28,413 bases of DNA from Nitrospirota bacterium (GTDB taxonomy: Bacteria; Nitrospirota; JACRHJ01), in the NCBI GenBank assembly GCA_027328825.1, contig DAHWTK010000006.1:1-28413 (forward strand), in the 5' to 3' direction. The translations under genes and the position numbers were made by a program. A model generated the notes under the pieces. That model did not search any database. It was not told the origin of the DNA and saw only the letters and a program-made list of their open reading frames with translations. Shown one piece after another: positions 7,408-14,718 of this stretch; positions within the stretch are counted from its first letter, which is position 1, and each line of letters begins with the position of its first letter.

Positions 7408-8226
7408 ATGAATTGCACAGGCTACATAAGCGAAATATTCGGTTCTTTCCAGGGAGAAGGGCCTTTTGTCGGCGAAAGGCATATTTTCGTCCGGTTGGCC
7501 GGGTGCAGCCTGGGATGCAACTACTGCGATACGACATATTCCATGACGGAATCCGGCCATGCGCGTTTAGAAGAAGCTGACGGGGGATTATTATATCTTG
7601 AAAACCCGCTCCCCGTCCGGACTGTCATCGAGGCGCTATCGTCTTATGAAATCTTTTCCGGTTTTAATTCCAAACTGGCTATTACCGGGGGAGAACCGCT
7701 TGAGCAGCCTGAGTTCCTCCGGGCCCTGCTGGAGGGATTAGACGGCAGGTTTAAAGTGCTTCTCGAAACAAACGGGGTACTGCCGGGCGCCCTTTTGAGG
7801 GTAAAGGAATTAGTGGATATAATCAGTATGGACTTCAAATTACCATCTGCGACGGGAAAAGGGGAGTTCTGGGACGCTCACAGGGAGTTTGTGGAGGCGG
7901 CAAGGGGCAAGGAACTCATAGCGAAGGCCGTTGTATCCCGGCAAACTCCAAAAGAGGAGGTTGAAATGGCCGCTAATATCCTGGCTAAAGCGGCCCCTGA
8001 CGCGATTTTTGTGATACAGCCCATGACCCCCTCTCCCAGCCCTATCCCACCGAGGGGAGAGGGCTCAGGGATTTATCCCTCGCCCACAGGCGGGAGGGAG
8101 GGGTGGGGAAATGAGGACTATGCTCCCTCTCCGGAGAAACTTATTCAAATTTATCTCTTAGCAAAACGAATATTGAGAAACGTACGCGTAATCCCGCAGG
8201 TCCACAAAATATTGGGGGTAAAGTAA
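7408..8226 (+). CDS. queE: 7-carboxy-7-deazaguanine synthase (QueE), with repeat insertion
   Basis: Radical SAM enzyme that converts 6-carboxy-tetrahydropterin to 7-carboxy-7-deazaguanine in the queuosine pathway. Seen: SFQGEG near residue 13, cluster motif CSLGCNYC (Cys33, Cys37, Cys40), SAM-binding GGEP, and a late IQPMTP segment. The start at ATG 7408 fits the family, whose proteins begin just before the QGEG motif. At 272 residues it is somewhat long: about 30 residues (~207-237; Ser/Pro/Gly-rich, including PSPIPPRGEG) sit between IQPMTP and PSPEKL, encoded by a palindromic repeat (8029-8099). The frame stays open through it. The insertion is in a late loop, so function may be kept. Its stop directly touches the Ppx/GppA start. 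The other queuosine genes are not in this window. Confidence 0.9.
   Translation: MNCTGYISEIFGSFQGEGPFVGERHIFVRLAGCSLGCNYCDTTYSMTESGHARLEEADGGLLYLENPLPVRTVIEALSSYEIFSGFNSKLAITGGEPLEQPEFLRALLEGLDGRFKVLLETNGVLPGALLRVKELVDIISMDFKLPSATGKGEFWDAHREFVEAARGKELIAKAVVSRQTPKEEVEMAANILAKAAPDAIFVIQPMTPSPSPIPPRGEGSGIYPSPTGGREGWGNEDYAPSPEKLIQIYLLAKRILRNVRVIPQVHKILGVK
8029..8099. repeat. GC-rich double-hairpin repeat inside queE
   Basis: Two consecutive inverted repeats. First: CCCTCTCCC (8029-8037) pairs with GGGAGAGGG (8055-8063) around a 17-base loop. Second: TCCCT-CGCC (8076-8084) pairs with GGCG-gg-AGGGA (8089-8099) with a two-base bulge. The composition differs sharply from the surrounding coding sequence. 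It resembles the small palindromic intergenic repeats (REP/MITE-like, CCCTCTCCC type) found in many bacterial genomes. Here it lies in frame within a gene. No second copy is visible in this window. Confidence 0.75.
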
Positions 8227-9165
8227 ATGCCGCTAATTGCTTCGATAGACGTGGGAACAAATACACTGCGGCTTCTCGCGGCAGAGGTGCGGGACGGGAA
8301 AATAGTGCGTGAGGTGCTTAACCTGCGCGAGACCACCCGGCTGGGCGAGGGGCTGAAACCCGGCGGGAAGCTAAAGGCCGAGGCCAGGGAAAGGACAATT
8401 GGTGCACTTGCGGAGTATTCCAGGCGTATGCTGGAAGCCGGGGTCGAGGGTGTGAGCGCAATCGGAACCGAGGCGCTCCGAAGGGCCTCAGACGCAGGGG
8501 ATTTCGTGCGTGAGGCAAGAGATGAAGCGGGGATAATATTAAATGTAATCCCTGCGGAAGAGGAGGCGAGGCTTACGCTCCTCGGCGTGAAATCCGCAAT
8601 CGGCGGTATGTTCCCATTCGGCAGGAAAATTGTCATGGACATCGGTGGCGGCAGCACCGAGCTTATATTTACAGAGGACTGGTCCAAACACAGAGCCGTC
8701 AGCATGCCCATAGGTGCCGTGAGTCTCTTCGAGAGGTTTCTTGTAAACGACCCGCCTGCTTCGCTCGAAATGGCCGAACTCGCCGCTTTCTGCACCGAAA
8801 CCGTCATGTCGAGGCTGAAGGACTTTCCGGTGGGCGGTAAGCCAACGCTTGTGGGGACGGCGGGGACTATAACAACCCTTGCGGCTGTAGACCTGGCCCA
8901 GGAGATATACGACCCGGCGAAAATTACCGGACACATGCTGGACAGGGAGCGCATATCGGCGCTCGAGGGGAGGCTTGCCGGCCTCCCGAAGGAAAGCCGC
9001 AGACTTATAGCCGGTATCGAGCCTGGAAGAGAGGATATAATAGTCTCCGGAACGCTCCTCGCAGGCATTATAATGGACGCCTTGCGCGTGGATAAAATTA
9101 CGGTGTGCGACTGGGGCTTGAGGGAAGGTAACTTATTGGATTATTATATGAAAAAAGCTTTTTAA
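8227..9165 (+). CDS. Ppx/GppA family phosphatase
   Basis: A 312-residue member of the actin-fold ASKHA family that hydrolyses polyphosphate and/or the pppGpp 5'-phosphate. Seen: N-terminal IDVGTNTLRLL, EEEARLTLLG near 113-122, second phosphate loop MDIGGGSTELIF near 138-149, and GTAGTITTLAAV near 218. It has only the catalytic Ppx-GppA domain; the C-terminal HD-like domain of the ~500-residue E. coli enzymes is absent, as in many short family members. The start ATG directly follows the queE stop with GGGGGTAAAG as ribosome site, so it is co-transcribed with queE. Sequence alone cannot separate exopolyphosphatase from guanosine-pentaphosphatase activity. Confidence 0.88.
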   Translation: MPLIASIDVGTNTLRLLAAEVRDGKIVREVLNLRETTRLGEGLKPGGKLKAEARERTIGALAEYSRRMLEAGVEGVSAIGTEALRRASDAGDFVREARDEAGIILNVIPAEEEARLTLLGVKSAIGGMFPFGRKIVMDIGGGSTELIFTEDWSKHRAVSMPIGAVSLFERFLVNDPPASLEMAELAAFCTETVMSRLKDFPVGGKPTLVGTAGTITTLAAVDLAQEIYDPAKITGHMLDRERISALEGRLAGLPKESRRLIAGIEPGREDIIVSGTLLAGIIMDALRVDKITVCDWGLREGNLLDYYMKKAF

Positions 9166-9205
9166 TGCGAATGCGATAATGGGTTTTTTGGCTTTACTTT
9201 GATAT

Positions 9206-9250
9206 TTTGGTATGTTATTCTTTGCTTGATATTGCAATTATAATACCAAA
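9206..9250 (+). promoter_or_regulatory. lptC upstream region: TATAAT box within an 8-bp inverted repeat
   Basis: In the 109-base gap before lptC, TTTGGTAT (9206-9213) and ATACCAAA (9243-9250) form a perfect inverted repeat. A perfect -10 box TATAAT (9239-9244) overlaps the right arm; no good -35 lies 16-18 bases upstream, so this promoter may need an activator. TTGATATT also occurs twice as a direct repeat (9199-9206 and 9227-9234). The arrangement suggests an operator for the long lpt-rpoN-PTS operon. Confidence 0.35.
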
Positions 9251-9274
9251 TAAAGAACTACGGCAGAAATTATT

Positions 9275-9856
9275 ATGAAATATGCAGCCAGGGCAAAGAT
9301 ATTCCTCGCGTTAATCGTAATAACCCTGCTGTCTTTAAGCGCCGCCTTCCTGGTAAAGAATCCGGGCCTTATAAGCGCCGCCCCGAAAAAAATAAAACCT
9401 AATGTAAACCTTGATCAGGCCGAGGTGGTAATCGACGGTTTCAAGTTCGCCAGGAACGACGGACTTGGGGAGAACTGGGAGCTTACGGCAAAAAAGGCCA
9501 CTATGAAAAAATCTACCGGGAAGGCAAGGCTGACCGACCTTCAGGCGGTATATAACTCAAAAAATGGAACTGTCCTGACGCTTACCGCCGACAATGGGAC
9601 TTACAACTCCAAAACAAAACGCATGAAGGCCCTCGGGAACGGCAAGGATGTAGTGATAACGTCGAATAACGGCTACCGAATGACATCGCCTTCGCTGGCA
9701 TGGGATGGAGTAAAAAAAGAGCTTACCACAAAAGGCGAAGTAACGCTTTCCGGCAAGGACATAAAAATCGAAGGCAAGGGAATGGTCGCAAGATCGGATC
9801 TCCAGGAGGTAAGGATAACGAATGGCGTCAAAACCATATTTACCCAGTCCCGCTAA
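9275..9856 (+). CDS. lptC: LPS export protein LptC
   Basis: A 193-residue bitopic inner-membrane protein of the Lpt bridge that takes lipopolysaccharide from LptB2FG and passes it to LptA. Seen: a short cytoplasmic N-terminus, one membrane segment (~8-27), then a periplasmic beta-rich region with the alternating LptC/OstA pattern (for example WELTAKKATMKKSTGKARL, TLTADNGTYN). There is no strong ribosome site at the ATG, but the membrane segment fixes the start. It is first of a long operon and overlaps lptA by 35 bases. The kdsD/kdsC genes that often precede it in enterobacteria are absent. Confidence 0.85.
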   Translation: MKYAARAKIFLALIVITLLSLSAAFLVKNPGLISAAPKKIKPNVNLDQAEVVIDGFKFARNDGLGENWELTAKKATMKKSTGKARLTDLQAVYNSKNGTVLTLTADNGTYNSKTKRMKALGNGKDVVITSNNGYRMTSPSLAWDGVKKELTTKGEVTLSGKDIKIEGKGMVARSDLQEVRITNGVKTIFTQSR

Positions 9857-10571
9857 GGCGGCTCGAACCGCTTCGGGCCAAGTCGCGGCGGGGGCCGGGC
9901 CGTCATATCGGCTGGCGGCGGTTTCTGTCTTTATTATTCTGATGGCTGCGGTATCCGCATATGCCGCGGGCCGGAAGCCGCCTGTTAAAAACGAGACTCT
10001 GGCCTCAAAGGACATACCGGTAGTAGTCACGGCAAGGACGCTTCTGGCGAACAATAAAACTAAGGTTGTCACCTACAGAAAAGATGTGGTGGTAAAGAAG
10101 GGAGATATAACTCTTACCGCTGACGAAGTTATTATACATCTCAAAAAAGATAAGATACCGGCGAATGGGAAGGCTGCCGGACAGGCCGCCGACGTCTTCC
10201 AGGGGTCCGGAAAGATTGACACCATAACGGCAAAGGGTAACGTGAAAATTGTCCAGCAGGACAAGACGGCGACATCGGACAATGCGACATATTACAGCGC
10301 GTCGGACAGTTTCGTATTAACCGGCAGGCCCAGAGTGTGGCAGGGGGACAACGTACTGACAGGGGTAAAAATATCCTATAACATAAAAGACGATACGTTT
10401 GAGGTCGAAGACGCCAGAACTGTGCTCTACCAGCAGGGCGCGCAGGCGGGGCAGTCAGGGCTTCCGGGGCAATCTGCCCAGAGCGTTAAGACCTCCGGGA
10501 AAAAGCCGATAATATCCCCGGGTTCAAAACCAGGCCTGCCGAGGAGCTCAAAGGGGATAAATATCCCATGA
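9822..10571 (+). CDS. lptA: LPS transport periplasmic protein LptA (OstA-like)
   Basis: A 249-residue periplasmic protein expected to polymerise into the filament that shuttles LPS between LptC and LptD. Seen: an unusually long N-terminus (~30 residues) before the hydrophobic signal segment (~31-48, ending AYA), then OstA-type repeats (VVTYRKDVVVKKGDITLTA, ITAKGNVKIVQQDKTATS, FVLTGRPRVWQGDN). The C-terminal ~50 residues are Gln/Ser/Pro/Gly-rich and look disordered. The start at 9822 is supported by AGGAGGTAA about nine bases upstream, inside lptC. The stop overlaps lptB as ATGA. Confidence 0.85.
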   Translation: MASKPYLPSPAKAARTASGQVAAGAGPSYRLAAVSVFIILMAAVSAYAAGRKPPVKNETLASKDIPVVVTARTLLANNKTKVVTYRKDVVVKKGDITLTADEVIIHLKKDKIPANGKAAGQAADVFQGSGKIDTITAKGNVKIVQQDKTATSDNATYYSASDSFVLTGRPRVWQGDNVLTGVKISYNIKDDTFEVEDARTVLYQQGAQAGQSGLPGQSAQSVKTSGKKPIISPGSKPGLPRSSKGINIP

Positions 10572-11290
10572 AGACCCTGTATACCAAGGGCCTGCGGAAG
10601 TCCTACGGAGGCAGGAGCGTGGTCAAGAGGGTCAGTATCACGGTTAGGACAGGCGAAGTCGTGGGGCTTCTCGGCCCGAACGGCGCCGGGAAAACCACTA
10701 TATTTTATATGGTGGTCGGCCTTGTCCGCCCGGACAAGGGCAGGGTATTCATGGACCACATCGAGATTACGGAGCAGCCGATATACAAGAGGGCGCTCCT
10801 TGGAATGGGATACCTGCCGCAGGAGCCTTCGATATTCAGGAAGCTCACGGTGGAGGAGAACATAATGGCGGTCCTTGAGACGCTCTCGCTTTCGCGTTCC
10901 GAGCGCGAGGAGAGGCTTGCGGAACTTCTGGAGGAGTTGAACCTGACCGCGCTGTCGAAGTCCAAGGCCTATACGCTATCCGGCGGCGAGAGGAGGAGAG
11001 TGGAAATAACGAGGGCGCTCGTCATGTCGCCGTCGTTCATACTTCTCGACGAGCCTTTTGCCGGGATAGACCCGATAGCGGTCATGGATATACAGAAGAT
11101 TATTTCGAGACTCAAGGCCCGTGGCATAGGTGTGCTGATAACCGACCATAACGTCCGGGAAACCCTTGAGATCACGGACAGGGCCTATATAATAAATGAA
11201 GGCGCCATCCTTGAGACTGGCACTCCCGGCGAAATATCCCGGAGCGAAAAGGCAAGGCAGATTTACCTTGGGGAAAACTTCAGGCTCTAA
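10568..11290 (+). CDS. lptB: LPS export ABC transporter ATPase LptB
   Basis: A 240-residue cytoplasmic ATPase that, with LptF and LptG (not in this window), extracts LPS from the inner membrane. Seen: Walker A GPNGAGKTT (~37-45), Q-loop MGYLPQEPSIFRKLT typical of LptB, signature LSGGERRRVEI, Walker B FILLDEPFAGIDP, H-loop ITDHNVRETL, and the C-terminal GTPGEI...IYLGENFRL that is characteristic of LptB. The start overlaps the lptA stop (ATGA). rpoN follows after 17 bases, the classic lptB-rpoN order. Confidence 0.95.
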   Translation: MKTLYTKGLRKSYGGRSVVKRVSITVRTGEVVGLLGPNGAGKTTIFYMVVGLVRPDKGRVFMDHIEITEQPIYKRALLGMGYLPQEPSIFRKLTVEENIMAVLETLSLSRSEREERLAELLEELNLTALSKSKAYTLSGGERRRVEITRALVMSPSFILLDEPFAGIDPIAVMDIQKIISRLKARGIGVLITDHNVRETLEITDRAYIINEGAILETGTPGEISRSEKARQIYLGENFRL

Positions 11291-11307
11291 GACAAAGGTC
11301 TACGGTC

Positions 11308-12747
11308 ATGGCAATTGAGATGCGCCTGGATTTAAAGCTTGCCCAGAAACTGGTGATGACTCCCCAGCTTCAGCAGGCCATCAAGCTCCTGCAACTGTCG
11401 CGGCTGGAGATGTCGCAGATAGTCTACCAGGAGATGATGGAAAACCCCGTCCTGGAGGATGCCAGCCTTGAGACCGACCAGGATGATAGCGATGCAGGTC
11501 TGAAGAGCGACGATCAGGCGGAAGCGGAGCGGACAGAGGGCGAAGACGGGCCCACGGTAGACCTGTTCGACCTTAAATGGGATAACTACATAGACGGTAA
11601 CGGAGATTATTCCGACGACGCGCGGTATTTCCCGGAGGACGACGAAAAGCCTTCGTACGAGCAGACGCTCTCCTCGGCGGTTGGTCTCTCGGAGCACCTT
11701 GAATGGCAGTTGATGCTTGTTGCCGGCACCGACCTTGAGAAGAAGCTGGGCCAGGTAATAATAGGCAATATCGACGACGACGGCTATTTGAGGGACACGA
11801 CCGTCGAGGAAATCGCCGAGATGGCGGGGGCGAGCGTCAAACAGGCGGAGGCGGCTCTCAAGATTGTGCAGGACCTGGATCCGCCCGGTGTCGCGGCGCG
11901 GGACCTGCGCGAATGTCTGCTGATACAGGCGCGCCAGTTGGGCCTTGGCGGGACGATTGTCGAAGAAATAATTGCCGACCACCTGGATGACCTCGAAAAG
12001 AAAAAGTATTCGGGAATCATCAAGGCGCTCAAGGTATCGATAAAGGATGTTCAGCTTGCCGCGAAGGCTATCGAGGCGCTGGAACCAAAGCCTGGGCGTC
12101 CTTTCACTGTATCGGAAGTGCAGTATATAGTCCCGGACGTTTTCGTCGTAAAAAAGGACGGGGAATACGTTATACTTTTAAATGACGATGGGATGCCGAG
12201 GCTGAGGATAAACCCGTTTTATAAGAACCTGATGAGGCGCGGCTCAGACGAGGGGACGAAGGACTATATAGAGTCCAAACTGCGCTCCGCCCAGTGGCTA
12301 ATCAAGAGCATCGAGCAGCGAAACAAGACGATATATCGCACGGCGGAGAGCATCGTGCTCCGCCAGAGGGAATTTCTGGACAAGGGCATAGACTATCTGA
12401 AGCCTATGATACTGAGAGATGTGGCAGAAGATATAGGAATGCACGAGTCCACAGTCAGCAGGGTAACGACAAACAAATACGTCCATACTCCGCAGGGGAT
12501 ATATGAGCTTAAATACTTCTTCTCCGGGAGCATAGCCAGCACGCAAGGTGACGATCTGTCGTCCATTACCGTAAGGAACTTCATCCAGAAGGCCATATCC
12601 GAGGAGGACCCCCAAAACCCGCTTAACGACAGGCACATAGTGAACATTCTGAAATCCAGGAACATCGACATCGCGAGGAGAACGGTTGCGAAGTACCGGG
12701 GCGAGCTGAAGATCCCTCCGGCCAGCGTGCGGAAAAAGCCGTACTGA
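11308..12747 (+). CDS. rpoN: RNA polymerase sigma-54 factor RpoN
   Basis: A 479-residue alternative sigma factor that needs AAA+ activators and reads -24/-12 promoters. Seen: Gln/Leu-rich activator-contact region I (QKLVMTPQLQQAIKLLQL, ~14-31), acidic region II (~45-115, Asp/Glu-rich), core-binding region, helix-turn-helix (ESTVSRVTTNKYV, ~378-390), and the C-terminal RpoN box. The box reads ARRTVAKYRG (456-465) where nearly all family members have ARRTVAKYRE; the Gly codon is GGC, two base changes from a Glu codon. ATG start, weak ribosome site. It sits between lptB and hpf, the conserved context. Confidence 0.97.
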   Translation: MAIEMRLDLKLAQKLVMTPQLQQAIKLLQLSRLEMSQIVYQEMMENPVLEDASLETDQDDSDAGLKSDDQAEAERTEGEDGPTVDLFDLKWDNYIDGNGDYSDDARYFPEDDEKPSYEQTLSSAVGLSEHLEWQLMLVAGTDLEKKLGQVIIGNIDDDGYLRDTTVEEIAEMAGASVKQAEAALKIVQDLDPPGVAARDLRECLLIQARQLGLGGTIVEEIIADHLDDLEKKKYSGIIKALKVSIKDVQLAAKAIEALEPKPGRPFTVSEVQYIVPDVFVVKKDGEYVILLNDDGMPRLRINPFYKNLMRRGSDEGTKDYIESKLRSAQWLIKSIEQRNKTIYRTAESIVLRQREFLDKGIDYLKPMILRDVAEDIGMHESTVSRVTTNKYVHTPQGIYELKYFFSGSIASTQGDDLSSITVRNFIQKAISEEDPQNPLNDRHIVNILKSRNIDIARRTVAKYRGELKIPPASVRKKPY

Positions 12748-12776
12748 CAACATAAGAGAAAAGGGGAGGTATTTTC

Positions 12777-13301
12777 ATGAACATCATATTCAACGCAAGG
12801 CATATGGATACGACCGACGCCCTGAAGGCGTACGCGGTAGAGAAGGTGAAAAAACTGGAGAAATATCTTCCTGAATCCGCTGATGCAAGCATCACCCTGG
12901 CCGTCGAGAAGTTCCGGCACAAGGCCGAGGTGCAGATCAAGGTGAACGGACTTATAATACAGGCGTCCGAGGAGACAGAGGAGATGTATAATTCCATCGA
13001 CAACGTCACCGACAAGATAGGCCGCCAGGTAAGGAAATACAAAGAAAAACTCAAAGGCCACAAGGGTAAGGGCGAGGGCAGGGAAATCCATGCCGGAGAG
13101 GAAGAATCGGAGCGGATTCCGGAGATAATAAAGACAAAGCGTTTCGATATGAAGCCCATGACCGAGGAAGAAGCCGTCATGCAGATGGAACTTCTTGATA
13201 AGGATTTCTTTGTCTTTTCCAATTTCTCTACCGGCGCCATAAATGTTATCTACAGGCGAAGGGACGGAAACATCGGCCTTATCGAGCCGAAGGGGAAATA
13301 A
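12777..13301 (+). CDS. hpf: ribosome hibernation-promoting factor, long form
   Basis: A 174-residue S30AE protein that dimerises 70S ribosomes into inactive 100S particles in slow growth. Seen: N-terminal S30AE domain (1 to ~100; starts NIIFNARHMDTTDALKAY), a short charged linker (KGKGEGREIHAGEEE), and the C-terminal dimerisation domain (~118-174; KRFDMKPMTEEEAVMQM, YRRRDGNIGLIEP). The presence of the C-terminal domain makes this the long form. A strong ribosome site AAAAGGGGAGGT lies before ATG 12777. Only three bases separate it from ptsN. Confidence 0.94.
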   Translation: MNIIFNARHMDTTDALKAYAVEKVKKLEKYLPESADASITLAVEKFRHKAEVQIKVNGLIIQASEETEEMYNSIDNVTDKIGRQVRKYKEKLKGHKGKGEGREIHAGEEESERIPEIIKTKRFDMKPMTEEEAVMQMELLDKDFFVFSNFSTGAINVIYRRRDGNIGLIEPKGK

Positions 13302-13304
13302 AGA

Positions 13305-13760
13305 GTGAAAGTCTCGGAATTCCTTACCGAGGAGATGATTATACCGGAACTTACGGCCCGAACGAAGGAAGCGGTGCTCGAGGAGTTCTCGGTGATACTC
13401 CAGGACCGGGGAAAGATACCCCAGTCCCGCGATCTCTCGGATATACTGGCCGCCCGCGAGGCCCTTGGCAGCACTGGCATAGGCGGGGGCATCGCCATTC
13501 CCCACGGCAAATTGAAGGGAATACCCCGGATGATAATTGCGTTCGGGCGCTCCGGCCAGGGTATCGATTTTGACTCCCTGGACGGTCAGCCGGCGAGGCT
13601 TTTTTTCCTGCTTGTCGCACCGGAGGACGCGCCGGGAGAACACCTCAAGGCGCTTGCCAGAGTTTCCAGGCTGATGAAGAACGGGAAGCTTAAGGACGCG
13701 CTTTCAAAGGCCAGGGACGCCAAGGAGATAAAGGCGCTCATCGCGAAGGAAGAAGGATAA
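13305..13760 (+). CDS. ptsN: PTS EIIA-Ntr-type regulatory protein
   Basis: A 151-residue phosphocarrier of the fructose/nitrogen EIIA fold, used in regulation of nitrogen, potassium and envelope functions rather than sugar uptake. Seen: phosphorylatable His67 in GGGIAIPHGKLKGI, and the late LLVAPEDAPGEHLKAL segment. It starts with GTG at 13305, three bases after the hpf stop; the preceding AAAGAG is a modest ribosome site. It lies downstream of rpoN in the conserved order and next to HPr kinase, HPr and enzyme I, which would supply or control phosphate. Confidence 0.92.
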   Translation: MKVSEFLTEEMIIPELTARTKEAVLEEFSVILQDRGKIPQSRDLSDILAAREALGSTGIGGGIAIPHGKLKGIPRMIIAFGRSGQGIDFDSLDGQPARLFFLLVAPEDAPGEHLKALARVSRLMKNGKLKDALSKARDAKEIKALIAKEEG

Positions 13761-13765
13761 GGGCC

Positions 13766-14713
13766 GTGAAACGTATTTATGTAAAAGACATCCTTGATGG
13801 CTGCCCTTCCGAAATGGCTCTTGTCCTGGCGGCGGGCGGAAAGGGAATCTCCACGACACCGCTTAAGCCCGAAGTGCAGAAGGTGGGCCTGGCGCTGACA
13901 GGTCATTTCGACAACCTCGACCCGAAGCGTATACAGGTGTTCGGCAAGACGGAGATGACGTACCTAGGAAAGCTTACCGGGGAAAAAAGGCGGAGTCTCA
14001 TAGAAAAACTTTTCGAGAAAAAAGCCGCGGCTTATCTTATTACGGCTGACATAAAGCCGTTCAGCGAGATGTTGGAGGAGTCGGACAGGCAGGGCGTTCC
14101 GCTGCTCACGTCGTCCTATGAGACGAACCGGTGCATAAGGGGGATAATAAAGGTAATCGAGGAGCTTGGCGCAAGCGAGACGCACGTGCACGGCGTGCTT
14201 GTTGACATAATGGGCGTGGGCGTGCTTATCATGGGGCCGTCGGGCATAGGTAAGAGCGAATGCGCTCTTGAGCTTGTCGTTCGGGGCCACAGGCTGGTCG
14301 CGGATGACGTTGTCGTTATGAAAAAACTTTCCGGCGGCAAGCTTATGGGGTCGGGCGCGGAAATGATACGCTACCTCATGGAAATCCGTGGCCTGGGCGT
14401 TGTGAACGTGCGGGATCTTTTTGGTATTTCGGCCATAAAGTCGAGGAAGGCGGTGGACATGGTGGTGGAACTTGTCCACTGGGACAAAGAAGAGAGCTAT
14501 GACAGGCTTGGCCTTGATGACCAGACTATAGAAGTCGGCGGAGTGAACCTGCCGTACATGAGAATGCCGGTAACGCCCGGCAGGAATATTGCGGTAATAG
14601 TCGAGGTCGCGGCAAGAAACCATGCGCTGAAAAGCCAGGGTATAAGCGCGGCCGCGCTTCTTGACGAGCGGCTTTCCAGGAGGCTTAAATCCGAGGCGGC
14701 GGAACAGGGTTAA
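13766..14713 (+). CDS. hprK: HPr kinase/phosphorylase
   Basis: A 315-residue bifunctional enzyme that phosphorylates or dephosphorylates HPr on Ser46. Seen: N-terminal domain (~1-130), His142 in THVHGVLVDI, Walker A GPSGIGKS (157-164), RLVADDVV, and the family signature EIRGLGVVNVRDLFG. It starts with GTG at 13766, preceded by AGGATAAGGG, five bases after the ptsN stop. The HPr two genes downstream retains Ser46, so kinase and substrate are paired. HprK in a Gram-negative with an incomplete PTS usually controls the phosphorelay rather than classical catabolite repression. Confidence 0.95.
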   Translation: MKRIYVKDILDGCPSEMALVLAAGGKGISTTPLKPEVQKVGLALTGHFDNLDPKRIQVFGKTEMTYLGKLTGEKRRSLIEKLFEKKAAAYLITADIKPFSEMLEESDRQGVPLLTSSYETNRCIRGIIKVIEELGASETHVHGVLVDIMGVGVLIMGPSGIGKSECALELVVRGHRLVADDVVVMKKLSGGKLMGSGAEMIRYLMEIRGLGVVNVRDLFGISAIKSRKAVDMVVELVHWDKEESYDRLGLDDQTIEVGGVNLPYMRMPVTPGRNIAVIVEVAARNHALKSQGISAAALLDERLSRRLKSEAAEQG

Positions 14714-14718
14714 GATAG

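Noticed and set aside
8151..9068. A 305-codon minus-strand frame opposite the Ppx/GppA gene
   Set aside because: Ser/Ala/Pro-rich with no family features and antisense to a clear enzyme gene; judged a shadow.
9149..9163. Palindrome AAAAAGCTTTTT at the end of the Ppx/GppA gene as a terminator
   Set aside because: It has no loop and lies within the last codons; a stable RNA hairpin cannot form from it alone.
9209..9225. Possible sigma-54 (-24/-12) site before lptC
   Set aside because: The GG and GC elements are 15 bases apart; sigma-54 promoters require about 12, with almost no tolerance.
12393..13643. A 416-codon open frame on the minus strand opposite rpoN, hpf and ptsN
   Set aside because: It runs antisense to three firmly identified genes, has no recognisable domain and no ribosome site. 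It is an effect of codon bias.
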